Below are positions 53,850 to 62,940 of a stretch of DNA of 64,000 nucleotides, one piece after another. The stretch lies in the NCBI GenBank assembly GCA_905221605.1, contig CAJNDS010002494.1, forward strand, positions 92,501 through 156,500, in the 5' to 3' direction. How positions within the stretch are numbered: the first letter of the stretch is position 1; each line of letters opens with the position of its first letter. Both the position numbers and the translations under genes were made by a program. The notes beneath the pieces are model-generated. The model saw only the letters and a list, made by a program, of their open reading frames with translations. It was not told where the DNA came from and ran no database searches. The DNA is from Symbiodinium natans. Taxonomy: Eukaryota > Sar > Dinophyceae > Suessiales > Symbiodiniaceae.

Positions 53850-55242
53850 CCGTGCCACCCAACCACGTCGCAGCCTACGCAGTCGCGCATGACGCGGCGT
53901 TGTGGGACACGCTGATGCGCTGCTTGGGGGGTGCGCCCGAGGACCTCGAGCGCGATGCCCGAGCGTTGGCATTCCTTCCCACCGCGCTTGGCGGGCTCGG
54001 CTTGCAGGCCACGACATGTGGAGCGCTGCCCGCGTACTGGGCCGGGGTGGGCCGATGCCCTGCCCGTCATCCAGGCCCGCTGCCCCGAAGCCGCGCAGTC
54101 CTGCGTGGCGGCCCTGGAGCAGCCCCAAGCCAGCACCGCGCCCTGCCTGCGCAGTGCCGCGGACGCCAAAGCCACTCTCACTCCAAGCTGAGGGATGGAC
54201 CGACTGCCCTTCCTGGTCCGCACTGGCTTGTGGCGCCCGCCCAAACGCGCCGGACGAGAACGAAGCCGGGCTTGGCGACTGGCCTCATGGCTGGCAACGG
54301 CTCGCGTCGCAGACTCGCAACCTCTACTACCGCGACTGCGTGCTGCTGCCCTCCCTGACCCCCAGCCGCCAAGCCCTGCTGCGCTCCCAAGCCGGCCAGC
54401 AGTCGGCAGTTTGGCTTTCCACAGTCCCCTCCGAGCCAGGCTTAACACTCTCGCCGCCGGCCATGCAAATCGCTCTGCGGCGCCGACTCCGCCTGCCCCT
54501 GCCGCTCGCTCCAAACCGGTGCGGGGGCGCAGGGGCGCACGGCTGTGGCCGTCGAATCGACCCGTTCGGTGACCACGCTTTGGCGTGCCCGCGCACAGGC
54601 CTCTTGGCGCGCCGGGCTAAAATCGTGGAGCGCGCATGGGTCCGCGTTGCTCGCGAGGCCGTTGGCCCGGAGGGCCAGGTCGCCCCGCAGCAGCTGCTGG
54701 CGAGGACCACCGCGCCGGGAGTGCGGGCGGGGGACCAGCGCCGCTTAGACCTGGTGGTCTACGGGGCCACGAGCTGGGGTGGTGCCCTTTGCTGCGATGC
54801 CACCATGGTGTCGCCCCTCACGCGCGAGGGAGAACCGCACCCCCGCGCAGCCACATCCGACGGAGCCTTGCTGCGCCATGCCGAGCGCCGGAAGAAAACC
54901 GCGTACCCCGAGCTGTGCGGGCCCGGGCCCCAGCGCTTGCTAGTCCTCGGCAATGAGGTTGGAGGGCGCTGGAACGACCAGGCCCGCGACTTCCTGCGGA
55001 CCTTGACGCGGTTGTGGGGCTGCCGCGCCCCCGCTGCTGTGCGCCGCAGCGCGGCGAGCGGCTGGGCGCGTCGGTGGTGGGGGTTGTTGTCCGTCGCGGT
55101 GCAAGTGGCCGTGGCCGAGACTGCCTTGGGCCCAGCCGCGGCGGGACTGCAGCCCGCCGGCTTTGGCGCGGTGCCTGCTCTGGAGGCCGTTTTGGCGCTG
55201 ACTGACTGCGCTGGACCCGGCCTTCCGCCGCTGCGGCCTTAG
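53850..55242 (+). mobile_element. Non-LTR retrotransposon fragment, C-terminal half
   Basis: Plus strand. Starts with HVAAYAVAHDAALWDTLMRC, shifts frame near 54020 and again near 54190, then reads through a long frame to 55240. Landmarks: GWQRLASQTRNLYYRDC, LRRRLRLPLPLAPNRC, a Cys/His cluster (CGGAGAHGCGRRIDPFGDH, ALACPRTG), RRLDLVVYGATSWGGALCC, ERRKKTAYPELCGPGPQRL and GNEVGGRWNDQARDF. The last part is homologous to the end of the 53090-53710 fragment but clearly diverged, so they are two subfamilies. Frameshifts in the first third mean it is dead. The 3' tail has a short A9 run at 55281. Confidence 0.75.
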
Positions 55243-55447
55243 GCCCACGAGACCTTCCTGGCGGCGGAAAAAGGCGTGTGGCAAAAAAAAAGCATGCAGG
55301 TTTTGCTGGACCACCTACCGCATCTTCCTGATGCCCAGTTGTGGCTCGGGTGAGGTGGCCCCCATCAGCCTACCAGTGGCCAAGTTGCCAAAACGTGCTG
55401 TCTGGGGTGTGGAGGCTGCTCGGCTTAAAATTATAATAAAGTGGAGG

Positions 55448-56090
55448 TGCACTGGGTCTGTCTCTGTGTCGGTGTCTCTGTGTCTCTCTCCTGTGTGGTT
55501 GTGTGCCTGTGTGCCTTTGTGTCTGTGTGTCTCTGGGATTATTGTATGCCCGTGTAATACTATTATGGGGGAAGTTACAGTGAATAGAATGAACAAAGTT
55601 TAGAATATTTGAAATGCAATTATATTTTTAATCTACGTTTTAATCCTATTTATCTTTGTTCTTTCTTTTGGTATCTTTTTACTCTTCACTTTATTCATTT
55701 GCTTATTTCTTCATCTCTTTATTCTTTATTATTTTATTACAAAACCCCGTAAAATATGATAATAAGGGAAATGAAGAGTATAATATTGTAGTTTTAGTAT
55801 TAATGCCCTTTACATTATAATAATATTGGTATTTCTTATATTATTCGGGCGTGAACGCAGTGAATTGTCTCTGTGTCTCTGTGTCTGTCTGTGTGCGTCT
55901 TTTGTGTCAGTGTCTCTGTGTCTCTGTGTGTTTGTGTCTCTGTGTCTTTGTGTCTCTGTGTCTCTGTGTCTTTGTGTCTGTGTGTCTTGTGTCCTGTGTC
56001 CTGTGTCTCTGTGTGTGTGTGTGTGTGTCTGTCTGCGTGTGTGTGTCTGTGTCTCCGTGTGTGTCTCTCTTTGTCTGTCTCTGGCCCAGC
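55448..56090 (+). repeat. GTGTCTCT microsatellite in two blocks
   Basis: 55448-55540 and 55866-56085, imperfect TGTGTCTCTG units. Between them 55600-55860 is AT-rich without a gene. Confidence 0.9.
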
Positions 56091-56176
56091 GCTGGTCAAA
56101 GAGATCTCCTCCTCATGCTGCTTCAACATGTTCAACATTTGTCCTACCTACATGCCTTTAGTTTTACTTGGCTTAT

Positions 56177-56600
56177 ATGGATTTTGTCGCCACAACACCA
56201 ATCCCACTCGCCGTTTACGTTCTGCACAAGCTCGCCACAAGCGCGTCGCTCACGAACGCATCCTGAAAGCCTTTGCTGCTTCGCTTCTGCGCGGCGCCGA
56301 GGGCCAATTGTTTTGGTTGCGGCCTGCTGCCAGACCCACATATTTTTCTACACATATTATTTATATTTATTAGTTTGTATGCCTTCATTTATAGTATATA
56401 CATACACATATTGTTTTGTAAGAATCCGTGCAAACGGCCTCGGGGTCCGATGCGCGTGAGCGTGGCCGGCATGCGGCGCATCTGTGGCCGAAACCAGCAG
56501 CTGAGCGTTGGTGCGACTCACTATATCCCCTTGGGCTCCCTTGGGAATAGGGGCATTTTGAGCCATGCAGTGCAGGCTGCTTCTAGAATCCACTAGAAGA
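56177..56600 (+). CDS. Candidate exons upstream of the SHDW gene
   Basis: Frame [20 protein letters not shown] then [12 protein letters not shown] near 56230-56335, and [20 protein letters not shown] near 56450-56510. They are separated by AT-rich text. Relation to the downstream gene is unknown. Confidence 0.3.
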
Positions 56601-56855
56601 ATGTAGATAAGGGAAGCCATAACTTCGGGCAGCTATTGCGGCACTTCCATTTTCATCGCATTGCTGTCATGTCAGTGTGTGTTGGCCCAAGGGAGCTCCG
56701 AAGCGGAGCCCTCCAAACCAAATGCAGCAAGTAATAAAAAACAAATGCCATTGCAGCTCTTGGCCTCGCCAGCAACAGCAAGATCTAAGCACTTGGGGAT
56801 ATGCAGGTCTCCATAGGTGATACTGGGTACATGTTTGGGCCTTTGTTTCACCTTG

Positions 56856-58457
56856 ATGGTGCCGTGGCGTCCATCACCAGTAGCTTCACCTCTGCCCAGT
56901 GGCGATCAGGAACGTGGCGAGCATGGGGAACATGAAGCTGAGAGGCGGAACTCCCAGCACACATCCAGTTCGTTGCCATCGGAGCTCCCGCCGGAGATGA
57001 TCCGAGGCACTGCCCTGGACGTATGCCTCCGATGGTGGGGTGCCAATTTCTGGTCACGACGTAGCTCTGATGGCTATCGTCTCAGCCAAAGAGTCGGATC
57101 CATTGACTACTTCTTGAGCCATGATTGGGCCACATCCCCGACTTCAAAGACGTTGGCTTTACTCTTGTTTTTCAATGGCACTCCTGCAGCGCTCGCAACT
57201 GTGTGCATCAGTATTTTGTGTTGCGGGTTGCTCATGGCGAATCGCCTGCCAGGAGGTTGGCCAACAGCAAGTTTTTCAACACACTCCACCTTTGTTCTGG
57301 TTTTCTGTTTCTGGCAACGCGTTCGATGCCTCCTCCGTTGTCGTGTGCCGATCGTATTCCTGGACCGTCTATGCATTGCGCAACATGATCCTGATCTTAA
57401 ACGGCAGGGGATCTTGGGGCTAGCCGGTTTTCTGGCCAAGTCTGAACAACTTGCGATCCTCTGGACGCCGCGCACATTCTCCCGCCTTTGGTGCACGTTT
57501 GAGTTGGCACATTTTCTAAGGCCGGAGGGAGGTGGAAAACCGGTGAAGATCGTGCCGGTTGCCATGGTGTCATCATTGCTTTTGATCTTCATCACCAACA
57601 CGGTCTTCTGGGGGTTCTTTCATGTATGGCTGTTCATGGAGGAATGGGCATTCATGGGCGTGGATTCTAGCAGTATATGGTTGGCAAATTTGCTTGCTGG
57701 AGCAGTCCTTGCTCCCATACTGATCTTCTGCTGGGCGTTGCAAGTGTCCATTGGGATGCAGCACGCGCGCGACTTGTCGGGGTTAGAGGCCCAGATGCAA
57801 AACTTCAGCGTTCGAGAGGCGGAGTGCTCATGTTGCACATTCAATCACGTGGACCCTGCCACCGGCCAAGACATCATCTGCGACAGGCAATTAGTCTTCC
57901 AGACCCTACGAAGGTGGTACGGCGGCGGAGGAGATGAGGATCACTTGGACAACTTTGATGGTGTAGTTCACGCCCAGATGAAGGGCTTTGTGATGAAAGG
58001 TCTCGGCTCCAGCATTCCGCCGGCTCGTTTCATTCTAGCACTGATGGTCGCCTCACCACTGGCGTTGCTGCCACAATACATCCACCTCGGCCTGCACCGC
58101 ATCAAGCCATACAACCTGGGACTGTCAAATGGGCATGTTGACGAGGAATGGATCTTTTGGCAATGGCCCGTCGCGTTCTTGCACGTGCCCGCCGTCACGC
58201 TCTTCTTCTTCTGGCTTGGCATCAATATCCCGAGGGTGGGACTGTCATTATGTTCGAAACTGCGTAGGTCGACGGCTGTAGTGCTTCTTGTTGTCCTGAA
58301 GCTGCTTTTGCTGGCCTGCTTTTGGTTTCCATTTTGCTATTTCAGTTTGTCGAAGACGCCTGATAGATATCTTGCGGTCTTCATATCGATGTACGGACTG
58401 CTTCTCGGCTTGTACGCCTGGCAGTACAGATCGGCGCTTGCAAGTTTTAAAGGCTGA
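56856..58457 (+). CDS. Multi-pass membrane protein with TIR-like SHDW domain
   Basis: Single open frame from a GTG at 56817; the first ATG is at 56856, about 533 residues, stop at 58455. The N-terminal part has DYFLSHDWATSPTSKT, then two hydrophobic segments, then VPIVFLDRLCIAQHDPDLK, LAGFLAKSEQLAILWTP and FSRLWCTFELAHFLRP. The order SHDW, D-x-x-C, serial hydrophobic strand and RLWC-x-FE resembles TIR or heterokaryon-type nucleotide-binding folds; I recall large dinoflagellate families of such proteins without a known role. At least six further membrane segments follow, with a Cys-rich stretch near SVREAECSCCTFNHVDP. There is no intron in the body, unlike the neighbours. Function is not known; a signalling or NAD-binding role would be inference from the fold resemblance only. 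Confidence 0.7.
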   Translation: MVPWRPSPVASPLPSGDQERGEHGEHEAERRNSQHTSSSLPSELPPEMIRGTALDVCLRWWGANFWSRRSSDGYRLSQRVGSIDYFLSHDWATSPTSKTLALLLFFNGTPAALATVCISILCCGLLMANRLPGGWPTASFSTHSTFVLVFCFWQRVRCLLRCRVPIVFLDRLCIAQHDPDLKRQGILGLAGFLAKSEQLAILWTPRTFSRLWCTFELAHFLRPEGGGKPVKIVPVAMVSSLLLIFITNTVFWGFFHVWLFMEEWAFMGVDSSSIWLANLLAGAVLAPILIFCWALQVSIGMQHARDLSGLEAQMQNFSVREAECSCCTFNHVDPATGQDIICDRQLVFQTLRRWYGGGGDEDHLDNFDGVVHAQMKGFVMKGLGSSIPPARFILALMVASPLALLPQYIHLGLHRIKPYNLGLSNGHVDEEWIFWQWPVAFLHVPAVTLFFFWLGINIPRVGLSLCSKLRRSTAVVLLVVLKLLLLACFWFPFCYFSLSKTPDRYLAVFISMYGLLLGLYAWQYRSALASFKG

Positions 58458-58680
58458 GGCACGTCCTTTCTTACAGGTTTCCGCCACAAGGCTGGAAAAT
58501 GGCCGAGCTCGTTCACAAGCTCACCCAGCAGAACCCTTGCACACAACATGCTAGTTAGGCCGTATTCCTGTGTAATTAACCTGGGGGTGCAGGGAAAACC
58601 CAGCAGACGAAATAGTGAAGTCCGGTTCCATAGCTACTGAGCGACGGTGGCTCTGCCGTTGTTCGTACATATCGTTCTAA

Positions 58681-59202
58681 TTGACTCTGGCTTTTGATAC
58701 GATCACAAATACGATTATTGTTATCATTGTTGTTGCTACCTTAGATTTTCAACTTGATCCAACGCCTGATGCCTGGGCCTGGGATGCAGTTGCGCAATGT
58801 GTGAATATGGTGCGAACTTGTATTGGCCGTCGTTTCCTTGCAGTTGAAGCTTTGGTTGTTAGGTTGAAAGAGGTTGGTGGGCGGCCCTCCAACTCCCCAA
58901 CAGAATGTTTTCACATCTTAGCCTGCAGGAGACTTGCAGAGTTCCGTGCGCATCTTCGTGCAGCGGATGACCTCAGCTCCCTTGAAGAACTCGACCCTGA
59001 AATAATGCGGGTTGCTGAACCCCGAACCTGCCCTGAAGATGAGATTCTCGGCAAGTTTATGCCGGCTCAGACACCATGCGCATCAAGCTGTTCAAATACG
59101 TACATTTGGCAAGTGGCCCTTTTGCAACTCAGCAGGCAAACCAGCATGTACAGAACTGCCACTTCGGAGGTCGTAGACAGCGTCCCGTCGAATGGTGAGT
59201 AG
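58681..59202 (+). CDS. Unidentified ORF upstream of the Hv1-like gene
   Basis: Open frame of 173 codons; the convincing part begins near 58745 (PTPDAWAWDAVAQCVNMV) and runs through LDPEIMRVAEPRTCPEDEI. It ends with SVPSNG followed by GGTGAGT at 59194, a good donor. It may be an exon spliced to something downstream, perhaps to the Hv1-like gene, whose frame differs. No family recognised. Confidence 0.4.
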   Translation: MTLAFDTITNTIIVIIVVATLDFQLDPTPDAWAWDAVAQCVNMVRTCIGRRFLAVEALVVRLKEVGGRPSNSPTECFHILACRRLAEFRAHLRAADDLSSLEELDPEIMRVAEPRTCPEDEILGKFMPAQTPCASSCSNTYIWQVALLQLSRQTSMYRTATSEVVDSVPSNGE

Positions 59203-59207
59203 TGCTC

Positions 59208-60397
59208 ATGGCTGCAAATATGGGGGGCACACGGCCATGCGCTGCTGCCTCGCACTTTGAGGTTGAGAAGTTCGTGAAAGAAGTGTTGCGACGGACGCCG
59301 CGGCACAGCCAAGGCTGCCATGAACGCTTGCGTATTGCAGCCCTTGTAGGGCAGCCCATGACCAGCTTTGCATTGTTTCGATTGCGCCTGGGACGCCTCT
59401 TGCATACCAGCGCTGCAGAAAGCATGATCTTGCTCCTGGTCACCTTGGAGCTTCTCACCTCCTTCATCGAAGCAGGGGTCGAGTCTAGATTCCTCTGCTT
59501 ATTTTCTCAGGAGGCTCCGGACCTCGTTCATGGCTTCGCATGCGAAGGCGCGCACGCCGAGCGCACCGCTGCAGTTTTGGAGGCCTTTGGAAGCCTGTCC
59601 TGTGTTATCGTCTGTGTCTTCGCGCTGGAGATGGTCCTCAAGATCATGGTTGCTCCGTTCCAGATGCTGGGTAACCCATGGCATTTATTGGATTTGGGCG
59701 TGGTGTGCATGAATGTGGCGTTTACGCTTTTCTCACAACAAACTGCTCACATGGCATTCGCTGTTCGATGGTGGCGGATTATTCGCTTTTTGAAGTTGAT
59801 AGAGGAGGAGGCGGTTCTGGTGGAAGAACGCATCAGGAAGCGCTTTGAGAGAGAAATTGGGTCAACATCCGACGCACATCCTGCGGATGGACCTCGCAAC
59901 AACCCCAGCGATGCAGCAGCGACGTCCTCGCCTGGACAAGCAAAAGGCGCAGCGTTAACTTCCACACCGCCTCTTGAGCGAGGCATGATCATTGGCAGCG
60001 GGGTCGGCGTTGTCTGTGGCACCGTCATTGGAGCTGCGGTTGGGGTGCTCCCAGCACTGTTCACGTTTGGCCTTTCCATCCCGATCTTTGCTGTCGGTGG
60101 TGGAGGGACCGGCCTTTTCGTGCAAGGCTCAGATGTTTCAATTGCCTTGGTAGTTGTCCATTCTCCGCCGTCAGCGAGCCCGCCCCCGATGAAAAGTGTG
60201 CCCCTAACCATCAACCCCATCCTAAACATCCTAAATTCCTCAACCCTAAACCCTATAAACCCTACAGCCCTACAAACCCCTAAACCCTAAACACCCCTAA
60301 GCCCTAGCTCATTCTAAGCTTCACGGTGCGTTCCGAGGTTGGTGGTGCGACCGGCTTGGCCGGCGCTTGGGCGACTCAACGTGTCAAAGCGGACTGA
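59208..60397 (+). CDS. Hv1-like voltage-gated proton channel (voltage-sensor-only protein)
   Basis: Membrane protein with the four helices of a voltage-sensor domain and no pore domain, as in Hv1 proton channels. Counting from the ATG at 59208: S1 has E81 and E88 with the spacing of the Hv1 Asp112/Glu119 pair; S2 has F138, E141 and K145 (F-x2-E-x3-K); S3 has D162; S4 has RWWRIIRFLK (R187, R190, R193), matching RxWRxxR. An acidic/basic helix follows, like the Hv1 coiled coil. The S1 selectivity position is Glu rather than Asp. After a low-complexity linker comes a glycine-zipper stretch (about 59995-60115). The ORF then reads into CCCTAAA repeats, which I take as an intron from about 60120 to 60318; an in-frame last exon (ends QRVKAD, TGA at 60395) continues the Gly/Ala-rich segment. 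Exact intron borders are open. Confidence 0.75.
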
Positions 60398-60504
60398 CCG
60401 ACACTGAGGTCAGAAGCGAAAAAGAGCCCGTTGCGCCATGGTAGCTGTGGGTCCATGAGAACTTCTCTCGCATCATCTTTCGGTAGTTTCGCACTCTCGC
60501 CAGG

Positions 60505-60720
60505 GTGTTGTCAGCTGCGCTTGGCAGTGCAAACATCTTTGCTTGCATGACTGGTGCTGTGCTCAGTAGCATGGCCAGGGGCGCCACGCAGTTCTTTGAC
60601 CAGTACCTCGGTTCACGCACTCTTGTTGTTTCCCAAGGTCCTTGGGTCTTTGTTTGTTTTCGCCTGGCAGTTGCGCAGCAAGCGCTTGCCAGGTCATTCC
60701 ACATATCATGAAGTCGTGTG
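60505..60720. other. Region open on both strands, strand undecided
   Basis: Plus reads SAALGSANIFACMTGAVLSS and ATQFFDQYLGSRTLVV to a TGA at 60709. Minus reads VAPLAMLLSTAPVMQAKMFA and DNTLARVRNYRKMMREKFSW. Both have coding-like composition and I cannot choose. It lies between the Hv1-like stop and a CAAGATCC-type repeat patch. Confidence 0.3.
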
Positions 60721-61383
60721 TGCAAAATGTTCCCATGTACCCCACCTTTTGGTCGGCTAGACTCATGTCCGTGGCCTTCGCGCGACCTATCCAAGATCCA
60801 TGTGTTTAAGGTCCATTTTTTCAAGGCCACAAAGAGCCAAGATCCAAGATCCAAGGGTTTTCAGGATTAGGAACCCAAGATCCGCTGTCAATTTTTTCCG
60901 TATCCTTTCCAGTTCCCCTTTTGTTTTGGACTGACACCCCTTCCCCCTTTCCCCTTGTGTTCCCCTTCTTCCCCCCCCCCCCCCCCTCTTCAAACAAAAG
61001 GAATAAGAGAAGCCGAAACCGACAACAGCATGAGAAAATGTGGAAAGTGGACAACGAACTGCATGGGCCCAAAAAAGTGGAAAGCGGCAGGCTGATCCCA
61101 AAATACGTAGTTTAATAACCATTATAGCTGACTTCCAGTTATGTTGACGAATCTAGTTAAGATATTTCGTGTGAATTCTTTTCGTCAACTTAGTGAAAGT
61201 GCTATTTACGAGGCCATTTGACATGGACATCAAGAAGCAAATCAGAGACTGAACACAATCCGTGTGCCGCATGGAGCACATGTGACCTTATACACACGCG
61301 CAGATTGCACGACATGAAGAATTCGGATAAATTATCAACATCATTCGAGGCCAATTGCGACTTTGAAGTGATATTCTAGGTCT

Positions 61384-61480
61384 AGGTAGGCCCTTGGGAA
61401 TATTTTCTATATTCTCCCCTTTTGGGTTGAAGAGGGTCATATCTAGAAATATACTTTTTGAGAGGGTTTTAAGGGCCATT
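61384..61480 (+). repeat. Dispersed repeat, GTAGGCCCTT family, second copy
   Basis: GGTAGGCCCTTGGGAATATT, CTCCCCTTTTGGGTTGAAGA, GAAATATACTTTTTGAGAGG. The rest of 61100-61700 shows nothing I can call. Confidence 0.65.
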
Positions 61481-61717
61481 TGCAGCCCCCCCGCCCCCCC
61501 CTACCCCTAATATGAAATACCCCCCCCCCCCCTCCCCTGATTGTTAAATTATAGTGAGGGATTACTGCAATGGCTGTGGGGGAAAATCCCTTTGCGACTA
61601 CTTCATAATATGTGAAGAGCATAGTTTCTCCCATCGCATTTCGTCCGATTTCGGTTTGCCATGATGTATCATGATGTCATGCCGGGACACGCGCGCACCT
61701 CTCTACCATCCCACCAG

Positions 61718-62624
61718 GACAGAGCATTGTCGGCAAATGGCACGTTTCAGATGTTGGCAGGAGCTTCACTGGCGAGCAGATGCAAGTTGTAAGTATTCTT
61801 GACGACGAGCAGGGCACATGTTGAACGAAGGCATGCTTGCCTGCAAGCACCTAGAGTGTGACCACGGAAGTTTGCAGAACGTAGTGGTGTCGCGCAGCAT
61901 GGACACTGCTCGGCCATACTAAAATCCGCAGCTTTGGAGGCCAGATGGCACAGCAGCTGATGATGAAGCACAAACCTAGCGCACCGTCCGTGATTGACCC
62001 TAAACCCTAAACCCTAAACCCTAGACCCTAAACCCTATACCCTTTACCCTATACCCTATACCCCATAAACCCTAGTCGCTTTCATGTCAGGCTTCTTGGC
62101 GGCATGCAGCCGTGGGGCAGCCTCAAGCACGAGAAGGCTCACGACCTGGCTAAGAATAATAATCATACTAATAATGGTATTTATAATCGTAATGCTAATC
62201 ATAATAATACTACAAATAATCATCATCTCTTGTGTGATGGGTTGCTTGCGCCAAGTCAACATGCAGGAGAGCATCGACAGAAGCTTCGCCCGGTTGGTGC
62301 AAGACCTTGGCAGCTTGCATGTCCCGATCTCAGAATGCCAGGCGTTTATGTTCCTTGTTCCCTTAGTAGCTGAGTAGATAACCTTGAACCTTTTGGGGTA
62401 TAAAAAACAATCCTACCATAATTTAAGGGTTAACCTTTTTGCGGCCAGAGTACTCAGCAACTAGGTAACCCTAAACCCTAAACCCTAAACCCTAAACCCG
62501 AACCCTAAACCCTAAACCCTCAACCCTAAACCCTAAACCCTAAACCCTAAACCCTAAACCCTAAACCCTGTTGTTGGAGCAACTCGTTGCGTGGACTGAG
62601 CCTCAACTCCAGGTTGTGCCGTAA
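61718..62624 (+). CDS. 3' part of an unidentified gene, four in-phase exons
   Basis: Exons 61718-61788 (VGKWHVSDVGRSF), 62110-62136 (PWGSLKHEK), 62267-62341 (SIDRSFARLVQDLG) and 62580-62624 (QLVAWTEPQLQVVP, TAA). All joins are phase 0. Donors are GT (GTAAGT at 61789), GC and GC; acceptors are AG, the first after a pyrimidine tract. Intron 2 holds ATA-type microsatellite, intron 3 holds a TIR element plus CCCTAAA repeats. The encoded tail looks helical and soluble. I do not recognise a family. The upstream exons are not identified; the Hv1-like gene ends before at 60397, so this is a separate gene. Confidence 0.6.
62355..62468 (+). mobile_element. TIR element, TAGTAGCTGAGTA family
   Basis: CTTAGTAGCTGAGTAGATAACC left, GTACTCAGCAACTAGG right; in the last intron of the 61718-62624 gene. 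A related copy is at 33905-34030 in HAD intron 6. Confidence 0.65.
62466..62569 (+). repeat. CCCTAAA array
   Basis: About fourteen units, ending 10 bases before the last exon of the gene at 61718-62624. Confidence 0.95.
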
Positions 62625-62704
62625 GCCTTTCAGCGCGGGACAACCCTCCGAGGCGCAACGCAGCATGCATGCAGCACAGCACGGAAGCACAGTAACCATG
62701 CGTA

Positions 62705-62905
62705 TCTTCCTACCACAAGAATAATCATAGTAATAGTAGTAAGAATAATAATAATACTAATACTAGAACTAGTACTAATACAAATACTTAATCCTAATAC
62801 TAATACGAATACTAATACTCATATTAATACTAATAATAATCAGAATCATAATAATCATAATCATAATCATACTTTTTTCATAATCATCATCATCATCATC
62901 CACAC
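62705..62905 (+). repeat. AATACT / AATCAT tract
   Basis: Trinucleotide-phased ATA, AAT, ACT and CAT units between two genes. A related ATAATA tract fills 62155-62225. Confidence 0.85.
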
Positions 62906-62940
62906 AGGCTAGAGGGCTAGAATGCAGGGCCCTTTGTGCC

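Noticed and set aside
52928-54514. 528-codon minus ORF
   Set aside because: Antisense shadow of the GC-rich LINE coding sequence.
55826-56459. ORFs of repeated CLCVSV or RHRDTET residues
   Set aside because: Translations of the GTGTCTCT microsatellite.
62705-62905. CRISPR-like array
   Set aside because: Simple AAT/ACT/CAT microsatellite without spacers of regular length.
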